Assembly: GCA_947396885.1 (NCBI GenBank)
Contig: OX377204.1
Location: forward strand, 5,394,001 to 5,458,000
Reading direction: 5' to 3'
DNA from: Heligmosomoides polygyrus polygyrus
Lineage: Eukaryota > Nematoda > Chromadorea > Rhabditida > Heligmosomidae
Length of the DNA: 64,000 bases
Shown here piece after piece: positions 1-10,822 of this stretch; the stretch's first letter is position 1, and the number at the start of each line of letters is the position of its first letter. The position numbers and the translations under genes are program-made. Under the pieces are notes generated by a model that was not told where the DNA came from, made no database searches, and worked only from the letters and a program-made list of their open reading frames with translations.

Positions 1-173
1 CTTTTTTTTTGTATTTTTTCCCTCCACTACTTAAATGATTTTTTTTACTATGACTTGTGTACTTTCAAAGTTCTTAGGAATATGTCCTAGGTTTGTTTTC
101 TGTTAATTCAACCCATGCGTCTCTATAAGATCGTTTCGGCGGCACAGTGGTTTACGGCTCGGATCGGAGATAC

Positions 174-195
174 CTCAAACTTGGGTAATTAAACC
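174..195 (-). other. Genomic SL1 sequence, copy at window start
   Basis: All 22 bases match SL1 on the minus strand. On that strand the next bases are GTATCTCCGATCC, which differ from the flanks of the other SL1 copies. I could not assign it to a repeat unit because the window starts nearby. Confidence 0.85.
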
Positions 196-1417
196 TTTAT
201 TAACAATAATAATACATATTTAACAAATATAAAAGACCCAAATCTTCAGCTCAGCGGGCTACTTTTATATGGGATAAATGGTCGAAGCGACATATAAACA
301 TGATTAAACGGATGTTTCTGCAATTGTTTTGAATTCATTAACAGATCAGTCTAATGATAATGAATCGAACAGAACACATGATGAAGGATTCATGATTAAG
401 AAATACAACAACACATGATTAAGAAATACAACATACGAGATCGACCTGCTTAGAGAAATACATCAGAAATCAAGCAAAACTACTAGAAAATAGAGGAACA
501 TCTATACTCTAGATGAAGGTAAAGATAAAGATACATTTTCTTTTGAAGAATAGTTGGGTGGAAGGATTCTTAAATGTAGAAAGAAACTGTGTTGAAAGGG
601 GACCCCTGGCCGTTCTGGAGGACTCTCATTAATTGGCGGCTCGTTAAGTGCTATAGTGGTTTCTGGGTCAGTAATCGTGGTGATTAACGCCGAATCTGCC
701 GGCATCCTGACGTCTTCCGCCCCACACGGATCTCTTCCACTCCACCACTCCACTTCTCCGCATGCTCAGAGGGAATTCTGGCGCTGAGCGCGTTGGCCAA
801 GACGCACAGATCCATATCAGGGGCTAAAATGTTTGCGCATGGCCATGTTACAGCGTCAATATTTATCTTCAAACATTTCCATGCTGCCCCTCCTAGGCTG
901 GACGGCCGGCCGGCCGGCCCGTCCATATCTCATTACGATTGCTACCGAATCGCGCTGCTGCTGCTGCCAACATCCATTCTGGCTGTTATATGCATGTCCT
1001 TCAAAGTTCTATTATCTGTAGTGATTTACATCTTTTCTGCCTACTAATTTACGGCCCTTCCTTTGACTTTCTGAACTTCTATACGTGCTGTGTTTTGTGT
1101 TATAATATTTACAGTTAAAATCTCATCTTTGTCTATTAAAGTAGTATTACAGTGAGGCGATTTTCTAACAAAATACAAAAAGAGAAAAATTGCGAATATG
1201 TTTAGCCTTCCACCAGACCAAATGGACGGGCGAATAGTGGAGCGTATTTGAAGGAAGTGGGTTAGAAGTTCGGCTGCGGAGGTGGTTACCATACAGGGTG
1301 TGGCGCTCAAATCCGGACTAACTAAACTTTCTATTTTCAAACAATTTTTATAACACGAAATACAATAAAATAGAAAAATACTTTACACACAAATAGACGA
1401 ATATCTCGAGAGTAAAA

Positions 1418-1640
1418 TTAGTCAGTATCTTTTCCGTCAGCCGCAATGATTGCCTTCATCCTTGGCTTGAAGCTCTCGCACCTTCTCTTTAAAAGAGCTC
1501 CGTCTATATTTGTGAATTCTGCTTCAATAACGGTGCTAAGAGATGTGAAATTCGGACGCCTCGTCTTGTTAGCAGCATCTTTGACTTCGCTCCAAACGTA
1601 GTTGTGATTCAAATCCGAGCTATTCGGGAGCCAGAAGTTC
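1418..1640 (-). pseudogene. Tc1/mariner-superfamily transposase, C-terminal fragment
   Basis: The minus-strand frame includes KNFWLPNSSDLNHNYVW, then a helix-rich tail ending SFKPRMKAIIAADG. This matches the C-terminal catalytic end of IS630-Tc1-mariner transposases, where the WPPSSPDLN-type motif carries the third acidic residue. The N-terminal part resumes at 2905 beyond an inserted fold-back element. Removing that insertion and one target copy restores the frame across the junction (FWSK|NFWLP). Confidence 0.75.
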
Positions 1641-1643
1641 TTA

Positions 1644-2901
1644 CAAGGGAAGGGTCTGAAGCGTATGTCTGAACGGGGGGAGCGAGTCATATAGGGAGAA
1701 TCCTCACCCCTCAATTGGTTGGAAAATGTGTTCATCTTTTGCCAAGTCGTTAAACCCAAGGAGTAGGGGAGCTTTGAAGTTACAATGGGATACGGCGTAT
1801 TGGGGATCTTGTACACCCGCGATGCCTCCGACGACAAGCAGCTCAGAGCGCAGTGGAAATGACGATGCTTCATGCGAGGAAGGGCGGGGTTAGGTTCTTC
1901 TGCGCTGCTTCTTGGATTTTACCTGAATTGTGGAGGTTTTAGGGATTCTGAAGTCTGTACCATTTTCAGACGGTTTCTGCACATTTGCCAGCTGTACGCT
2001 GTGGAGAGTACCTCTCTTGCGACTTGTTTATTACTGACAGTTTTCTAACCACAACGTCTTCGTCAACTTCAAGTTAACGTGCTTCGAAGTCCATGAGTAT
2101 GCTGGCCATCCGTTCGGCCAACTTGATTTCTTCCCTCGAAGATTTCCTGTCTAAAGGCGGGCCACACTTCAGCGTGAGCAGGTGGATCACCACTCGACCG
2201 TCGGCGGACATTGTTGGTGTTAGGTTTTAGAAAACCTCCAGCAGACCTCTGATTTCCAGGCTACAGGCAAAGATGAGGGAAGAGTGTGTTGATGCTGTTT
2301 AAGTTAATTTGCAGGGTTCACAGACCTCGTTTCACATTCTAACCACCTCCAACGTCACATGTTGGTCTCTTTTGAAAATCGGAGCAGGATCGTTTTTCTC
2401 GAGGTCATTGGTCCATGTAGGGAAAACTGATAGGAGTCTGTAGCCTTTATACGTTACCCGTATTGTGCCCAGTGCTGATTCATGCACTTTGTACCACTGG
2501 TGTATCACTGATGTTGAACATTTATACATCATCGTGTTGAATACCACAGCATGCAGCTGGAAAATTAGGCAAGAAATCGTTTGGAAATAGTATAGACATT
2601 GGAATCCCCAAATTTCAATCAATAAGTTGAAATGCAAAGACGCAGCAGCGTAGAAGAACCAAACCCTCGCCCTTCCTCGCACGAAACAACGTCACTATCC
2701 ACTGCGCTCTCGAGCCGCTTGTCACCAGACCCACAAAATCGTGATGCGCCGTATTCCGTTGTAACATCAAGGTTTCCCTGCTCTTTGTATTTGACGATTT
2801 GGCAAAAAATGAACAACTTTTTTTATACTAATTGAGGGGTGGGGATTCTCCCTATATGATTCGCTCCCCCTTTCAGACATATGCTTCAGACCCTTCCCTT
2901 G
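1644..2901. mobile_element. Fold-back DNA element, TIR CAAGGGAAGGG, TSD TTA
   Basis: The ends are CAAGGGAAGGGTCTGAAGC on the left and its near-perfect complement on the right. They are flanked by TTA at 1641-1643 and 2902-2904. The arms stay similar for roughly 280 bp (1644-1935 against 2620-2901). The element interrupts a transposase pseudogene. It encodes nothing recognisable, so it is non-autonomous. A 3-bp TWA target site suggests a PIF/Harbinger-type enzyme, but the TIR alone does not prove it. Confidence 0.8.
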
Positions 2902-2904
2902 TTA

Positions 2905-3110
2905 GACCAGAACATGCCCAAGTTAACGACGGTCAATGTTGGTCTAAATGGCTCGTGTGAGCCAGTGCGCCGTCCTGCTGGAAGCATATGGCATCCCTGA
3001 GGCTACAGTCACTGTCCACGGTTACACTGCAGTCTGCCAAAAAACTGACAGATAAACTCTTTGGTGACCACATGTTCTCCAGAATCAGAATAACGCCAGT
3101 AGCTTCAAAA
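2905..3110 (-). pseudogene. Tc1/mariner-superfamily transposase, central fragment
   Basis: The minus strand encodes AICFQQDGALAHTSHLDQH followed by a stop. FQQDGAPAHTS is the second catalytic Asp block of this superfamily. A frame change lies between this block and the FWSK stretch, so the gene was broken besides the insertion. The upstream DNA-binding domain was not recognised. Confidence 0.7.
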
Positions 3111-3297
3111 TTAATTATAAATTAAATTTTAAATCAGTTTACTTTTAGATCAATGACTTCAAATACAAAATTCTGAGCAGTGTTTCTTGTTTAATTAATT
3201 AATCCTTATATAAAGGATACTATTCGCGCACTAGTTTTCTCTCTTTGTAGTTGTAGGAGTAGTGTATAGCTCTAAGCTTCAATGGGTGCTGTTTCAG

Positions 3298-6200
3298 GCA
3301 ACAATGGGAGACCCAAAAACGTCAACTGGAGTCGAAGTTGCCGGTCGACGTGCAGCTACTAATGGCGCAGAAGCGGGAACTCACCATGCAATTGGACAGG
3401 GAGCAGAACGAGAAGCACGAGCTGTTTCTTCAGGTTAGCACGAGCTGTACTTCTCGGAAAGGTTGCAGCTAAAGGTCTACCCGGCGTTTAACTCACGAGT
3501 CTCAAGCAATCATTAGAATTCATAGAGTTCTTATGTACCATTTTCACCTGAACTGAACACTTTTCACACGAAACTGGGCACTTTTTAAATCAAATTGGAC
3601 ATTCTTCTAAACAACCTTGAAGTTTTTGAAATCACACTGGACATTTTCCAAATTAAGACGAGCTTCTTCCACATTACCCTCTCTCTGCTTACGAAAAAAA
3701 TAATCGAATAGGTGCTGTTTTAAGGCACAGAAATTTAGGCATTTTATACATATATATATCGAATTGGTACATTTCAAATCAAATCAGACAGTCTTTTAAG
3801 CTAGCCTAAGACCTTCGAAATCAAAGCTAACTTTTCTAGATCCAAATGAGCTTTCTCTACATTAAGCTAGAGACTCTCCAAAAAGGTTAGAATATTTTTT
3901 TATTCGAGGAAAATTTTAGTATAACTTTCTTTGAAGTTTTAATTCATCAATCCAGTAATTGAACACTCTGTCTAATGTTTTAAAAAATTCTCATTCTTGT
4001 GGAAGATAAAGTTTTATAGCTTGTTTAAAAAAGCAGAAGGGCGGCAATTTTTTAACCGAAAGAAGAGACCGCGTCACGCACTCGGGCAAGACGTCACGAT
4101 TTTTATTCGATTGTCAGCAAAATTTCTGTTTGCATGGAGTATCACATCTGTAAACGATTCAACAATTAAAATCTTATAGAACGCACATACCTTTACTTTG
4201 ATGCTGCATGTAAGCAGCATTTGCATTATCAATCAAATAAATATGGCGACATGTTTTTCAACTATTACGAAGCTCATCGAAGTGTCGCGAGAGTACAAGC
4301 TGCCGCTGTGCCTTACGTTCATCGACCTGAAGAAGGCATTCGACTCCGTCGAGACTGAAGCGGTCCTCGAAGCCCTGCTCACTCAGGGCGTTCCTACTCA
4401 GTACATCAGAGTCCTTCGAGAGCTGTACAGTGAGTTCAGATCCAAGATCTCACCATTCTACAACGACGTCATCATCGACGTAAGGAAAGGGGTTCGGCAA
4501 GAGGATACCATATCCCCGAAGCTCTTCAGCGCCACCCTCGAAAACGTCATGCGCGAACTAGAATGGGAAGACATGGGAGTGAAGGTCGACAGCCAGCAGC
4601 TACACCATCTTCGTTTCGCTGACGACATCGTGCTCATAACACCGAGCATCAGCCAGGCGGAGCGAATGCTGGCCGACTTCGATCGTGTATGTGGGAACGT
4701 TGGACTGCAGCTGAATCTTACGAAGACGATGTTCATGAGGAACGGACAAGTTTCTGATGCCCCATCTCCGAATGCTCCAGCTACGTGTATCTGGGTCGCG
4801 AAGTCAATATGGCCAACGACCTAGCGCCGGAGCTGAGCAGGAGGAAACGAGCGGCTTGGGGAGCTTTCAAGAGCGTCGAAGAATTCGCGAAGAAGACGAA
4901 GAACGTCCGACTCCGTGCCCACCTATTCGACTCTACCGCTATTCCTGCCCTAACATACGCCTCAGAGACCTGGGCTATACGAAAGCAGGATGAACACGCG
5001 ATCAGCGTCGCGCAGCGTGGAATCGAGAGGACGATGCTCGGAGTGACACGACTCACGCAAGTGAGAGAAGGCCTCCGGAGTTCCGAGCTTCGCCGACGTT
5101 CGAAGAGACGCTGTCGCGTGGGCCAAGTTGTCGAAAATTAGGTGGGCCGGCCACGTAATGCGCTTCGCAGACACCCGCTGGACGAGAGCCGTTACCGACT
5201 GGATTCGTTACCGATGTCAAGAGAACACCGGGACGCCCACCAACGCGTTGGTCGGACTTCTTCGTGAAAGCCCTGAACGACCGATATGACGCTCTTCGTG
5301 TCCCTCGAGCGAGGAGGATCCATTGGACCACTCTGGCACGCGACAGGGACGAATGGAGACGCTGCTGGCGCCCGCTCGAGCAAGTCGATGATCAACGGGA
5401 CGACAGGTGAGACAGGTGATGGCGCGATCTGGTCTTTTAATGCCTTATATGATTGCTGTCTTGCTATGCTTTGAAACAAAATTTAATTTTTATTTTTTCT
5501 TAAAAGACAAAAATTGTATGAAATTATTGCCCTCATTCGGGCAGCTGAAATAAAAAATCTCAAAAAAAAAAACGTTAGACCAAATTTTCATTGAATAAAA
5601 AATCATTCTAATCATCTTTGAGGCTCTGAAGTTTAACCTGTAAGAAGCTCGTTTTGATTTGGAACACTTTAAATTTGATTTCAACATTCCTAGGCTAGCC
5701 TAGAAGAGCGTCCATTTGACGTGAAAAGTGCCCAATTTGGTTTGGAAAGTGTCCAACTCGACGTGAAAATTGCATATATTTCAGAAATGTGGGAGTTTTA
5801 GTATTTGGAAGATTCCTTTTTGCTGTTTTTCGGCGGATTCAATCGTTTTTTCAGATCAATTCAATGATCGCTCAACTTGCTGAAGCGCAGCCAGCTGGAG
5901 AAGTGGAAAGGCTGAGGTCAGACAACAGCGAGTTGCAGCGACGAGTTGAAGAGCTCGAGGTGAGCTCATCAAGATATTACTGTACTAGCCCTTCAACATT
6001 CGCTCCAGAGTTCGTCGTCAAAAGAAAGCAGTCGTCTGGAAGCCGATTTGCAGCAAGCGAGGCAAGAGTGCGAGGTGATGAAGATTCAGAACGAGCGTGA
6101 ACGGCGAAAGATGCAGTCAGACCTGGACGAGACGAAGAAGGAGCTTCACATGAAGGCGGCCGCTCTGCAGTCGTTGATGCTGGCAACACAGGTTCGTGCA

Positions 6201-9200
6201 GCTCATCGTGGTCACTTTGTTGAAGAGATTTAGGAAGTGGAGCTTGAGCAGTGGAGCAGTTCTGGAGCCAGATTCATCAAGGACTTACAGCAATCTAACG
6301 GTGAAAATACAGCCGAAATCCCTGATAGCGCGGCTTACTAAACGATATGGTGAAATGTTTCACCGTATCGCTTGATGCGCTGATAGGGCGCGTTTAGCGC
6401 AGTCGGAGGAGGCGCCGACTGTCGCGTGCACTCGATATTTTCCTGGTTCGGATTTCCCGCCCAGGCCAACTAAGCCTCGATTCCTCCGGCGTCGGTGAAT
6501 TGGTACCAGACGTGTCTGAGATGGATAAAACGCTGTCTTGTTCATCTGCTGGCCACCGCAAGTTATTGTATGGCCGAATACGCATTCATATCGCCTCCGC
6601 GACATCCTGAGAAGTAGAATGCGTGGCGCATCCCAAAAGGGATTGAGTATCGTCGTCCTTTATTCTTTATCGCTTGATAAGCCGCGCTATCAGCGATTTC
6701 GGTAGTATTTTCATCGGTAAATTGCTGTAAGTTGTTGATGAATCGGGCCCCTGGAGTCATCTTGACCAGTTTTGAGCTCCAATTTAAACACCTGAACCAT
6801 GTGAACGCCCTACCCTAAGTCGAGGAACTTCAATCCATAGCTATTGCCGAGCTTCTCCCCTCCACTTTGCCACCTTTTTGATGATTGACAGTTTAACTTG
6901 ACTGTCTTTGAGAAATGTTAAGTTCAAGGTACGGTCCCAGATCACCTTCAAAACGCGTGGAAATAAAACGCATGGCGCATACCTGAAGCTCAGCAATGCT
7001 ATTCTTTGGCCTTTATTCGTTATAAGTAGACTAGAGTGCTAGAATATCGGTGGTTCAGAATATGTCCTTCGGTACACACATACACCAGTTGTTCGACACA
7101 CTTTACCTCAAACTTGGGTAATTAAACCAAAACAAGAATGAAGAATAGAAAAAATGGAGCATGAAAAGAGCGCCATGTAAATTTTTCCATACGACTCTTT
7201 CATAGGGAGTTTTTTGTTTGCATCTGCACAATCTGAAATTCTCTAAGCGAAATTCCTCACAATATCCCACGAAATCGTCCTATGATCGCGAGAAAGTCGC
7301 GATAATAAGCTCATACTGATAGCAATTGTTGTTCTTTCCAAGTCTTTATGTTCTTTTTATCTTACGTTAAGGCTAATTTTAATGATACCAAAATTTAGAT
7401 TTATGACTGAATTTCTGCCTAAAATATTGTTATGCATAGAGTACAAGTGCGTAGTACATAGGCCGCATAGGCCAAGCCATTTTCAAATTATCTCCACGAC
7501 ATCGCGTTCAAGCAGAATGCGTGGCGTATCCCAAAAATGAACGAATAACGCCACCCTTTGTCTTTCCTTTATCTTTTATGCTCTATTCTTTGTGAGGTTA
7601 TTCTGTATAACCGTTGGAGGAATATCCCGGCATTGATTCCCTCTTTTTCATACGTTGAAGCCAATTGTGATAAGAACAAAATTAGATTTATGCCTAGTTT
7701 GCAATTAGAACTAATGAGATTTATAGAATGTGAACCTGATAAGATAGGTAGGTGCTCCCATATTTTGACTGCTTTACAGAATGTCTCCAATGTTGAGAAG
7801 CTGAAGGAAGAGAACGAGGAGCTGACGAAAATTCTCACCGAAACTGAAGCCGCGTTGACGGCTGCGAGGAAGGAAATCGAAAAGAAGACTGAGGAGATCG
7901 CACAACTGCTGAGGTGAGAAGCGTTTTTCGCTTCCATTTGGGCTCCAAACAAATTCCGATTTTAGGTTCTTCGACATTGATTGAAAAATTGTTGCAGGGT
8001 TTTGCAAAGAATCAAAGGAGGTATTAGCGTAGAGAGAATGGGGACTTCTAGACTTGAAAGAATGTTGTTGCTATTCTTCAGCTTCAAGGTTAATTGAGAA
8101 CATCTCGCCTGGGAAAAAATTACTAGAAGTGAAAACGGTTAAGGCGTGTGCAATAAGCTTCTCAGGCCCCGTTAGGAGTCGTTTAGTGTACACGCGACGC
8201 GCGATTCGATGCATGCAAAGTAGCTGTATTGATCGATCGCGTCGCTCAATCAATATGGCCACCATACGTGGCGTCGCGTTGTTCGTCGTCGAAGTATAAA
8301 CGTGGCCTTAGACCGTCAACGAAAAACAAGTTTATGCAGCCATTCACACCGACGCTCTGGAATTCTGAAAGCAATGGATACATGGAGGGCCGTGTAACAA
8401 TTACGTCGTGTTTTGAGTCATTTGAGTGCTAGGTAGAGGATGTTATTCAGATGTTTGAAAAAAGATGGTCAGTAGGACAAAGCCTATGTATGTATGTAGC
8501 AAAAGATGCATGGAATTTGTGCTTGGCCTATACAATGATTTGTAGTAATCTCCCAATAAGCGAATCTGAGTTTCATGGTTCCCAAGGAAATCTGAAAAGC
8601 CAGTGGGATGAAAAAAGCTTGGTCTCGAGAGGACACTAACCCTAAACTTTGTTTCGAGGTAAACGCGACGGTTTGTGTCTCATTCGCGACTGCTCTTTTC
8701 GCGCTACGTAAAGGTTACCTTTGAATTACGCGCTTTAAAATGTTGCGGAAGTTTACGGCATTGGAGCAGTTCTATGTTTTGGTTCACAATTTGTTTTTAT
8801 TGTTAGATAAGTCGAAAAGTGTTAACATTTTTAGAATAAAAATCAACAAGACAAATCTATAGCGACATTCAACAACCGAATAAAAATCATTTTTTATGAC
8901 TTTTACCTTTTTCATGAATTTCGCTTCGAAATCCTGCTGGATATTTCCCACTTGGTAAAATGTGTCCGCCATAGCAGGGAAATGGATTCGAAATTCGGGT
9001 GATATACACCTAATTTTATTGCATGGTTTTTATTTGAATTTTAAATATAGACCAAGATATATGTAGTGCCTTCCCTTACTGGTCCATTACTGGCGAATTT
9101 CGACGTTCGTTGGATGACGTCTGCGGCACGTCTTCTGAATTCCGACGCATGTTGGACGGACGACGTCTTCGGCAGGTCTTCTGAATCCCTCATTCGCATG

Positions 9201-10822
9201 TTTGACGATTCTGACTGAAAATACTGTTTTTCCAAAGTGGCCCAGACCTCTTCAGTTTTGGTCCACGTTACTAATAATTGATTAAGTAGTTAAGGTGATG
9301 CTAATTAGGTGGTTCTTTTGAAGAAAGAGATTTTGTTTTCAACTTAACCACTAAAGTGACCCGTGACATGCAAAAGTCCTTCAAATAGGTTTTCTTTTTC
9401 CATTGTGGAGCACCCATGTCTGCATTAAATAAATAAACAAGTAAATAAATAAATAAATCCTGACCTTTAAATACGGCTACTTATTGTTGAAATCACCTAC
9501 AGTATTTATGATGGCCAAATTCGCAAGCTTGAACTGCTACGAAGCCGCTAACAGTTTTGAGCACACAGAGCAGTTGAATGCCATTTCAAATTTATATGGA
9601 GAATTTGAACATGGACAATGAATAAAGGGTAGCTTTATGCAACTCTTTGGGATTTTGGTGTACCCATGCATTTTTACGAGATGTGGTGAAGATATTTGAA
9701 TGTGTATTTGTCCTTTGCAGCGGCTTACGATGGCCAAGCGATGGAAAATCAGAATTTTACTCGTCCGAGAGAATAAATGTTACCAATTCACCGACACTAG
9801 AGGGTTAATAGGCTTGGATGGCTAGGCGGGACTCCAACCAGTTACCTTTATCCGAGTGCACACCGCAACCAACGCCTCATCCGGTTGCGCTACTGCGCTA
9901 CCACATGCATGGAGAATTTGAATGGTATTACAAAGCTCTGTTGGTGTTTCATGATTTTTTGCTAACTAATCATACGTTTGGGTGCGTGTAGCGCAGTCGG
10001 TGGAGGCGCCGACTGTCGCCTGCACCCGATACCGGGTTCCTGGTTCGGATTTCCCGCCCAGGCCAACCAAGCCTTCCATCCCTCCGAGGTCGGTGAATTG
10101 GACCAGACTTGTCTGGGAAGGATAAAGTGCTGACTTGTTCATCGGCTGGCCACCACAACTCATTGTATGGCCAAATACGCATTCAACTCGCCTCCACGAC
10201 ATCCCGTAGAAGTAGAATGCGTGGCGCATCCCAAAGAGAATTGAATAACGCTGTCCTTCATCCTTTTTTATACTTTAATTATACGTTTAAATGAAACAAA
10301 CCAATAACTTTTCCCAGGACATCAGAAGAAAGCGCGAGCTCATCGAAACAGCTAGAACTGTTCGAAAAGAAGCTCAGCGATGCTGAGAAAGTGCTTCAGG
10401 AAGAGATGTCTACTAAGGTTCGTCATCTATTTAGTGCTTGAGAAATAACTACACACTTAGAGGAGTCTAGAGATTAAAGCAGTTGTTTGCCTTTAGGAAG
10501 CCCTGAAGAAGTCCTGCGAGCAGTTGATTAACGACGGCAAGCAGGCTGAAGAGAAACTGAAGGAATGGAGGCTTAAGCACGAAGAGGATCAGAAGGCGAT
10601 CGCCGACTTGAAAAGGGAGATCGAACAACTGGAGCAGGTTAGTAGAGCCTTGTGATAACTGGTCGTGAGCGGCCCTTAGTATGGCCCGTATTCCAGGACG
10701 CAGAGGCTGCTGCGGCTAAGAATCGTCGATGGGAGTTCGAGCAGGGAGAGGAGCTGAAAACGCTCACTGAGACGCTCATGAAGTTCGAGGTGACACTGAA
10801 GGAGAAAGACGAGAAGCTGAAT
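3298..10822 (+). CDS. Coiled-coil gene, exons 1-7 (residues ~1-308 of the visible part)
   Basis: Exon 1 (3298-3433) follows a TTTCAG acceptor and opens with one carried-over base, then reads [18 protein letters not shown]; its PVDV stretch is the main break in the helix. Exons 2 (5855-5959) and 3 (6009-6191) are split by a 49-bp intron typical of nematodes. Exon 4 (7780-7913) ends in phase 2 and is completed by exon 5 (10318-10417) across a 2.4-kb intron full of SINE copies and an SL1-bearing repeat. Exons 6 (10497-10637) and 7 (10697-10822) lie close together, with introns of 79 and 59 bp. Every exon is open only in this frame, and the coil character runs across each junction, which supports the boundaries. 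Confidence 0.85.

Noticed and set aside
2332..2835. ORFs inside the 1644-2901 element as transposase
   Set aside because: They show no catalytic motifs and partly mirror each other because the arms are inverted.
3288..3297. CTGTTTCA resembling the piRNA (Ruby) upstream motif
   Set aside because: It is the polypyrimidine/acceptor region of coiled-coil exon 1, and an isolated 8-mer is not evidence.
7033..7128. Working SL1 RNA gene
   Set aside because: SL1 and a GTAA donor are present, but no Sm-type site follows within the expected ~100 nt, and no 5S rRNA neighbour is seen.
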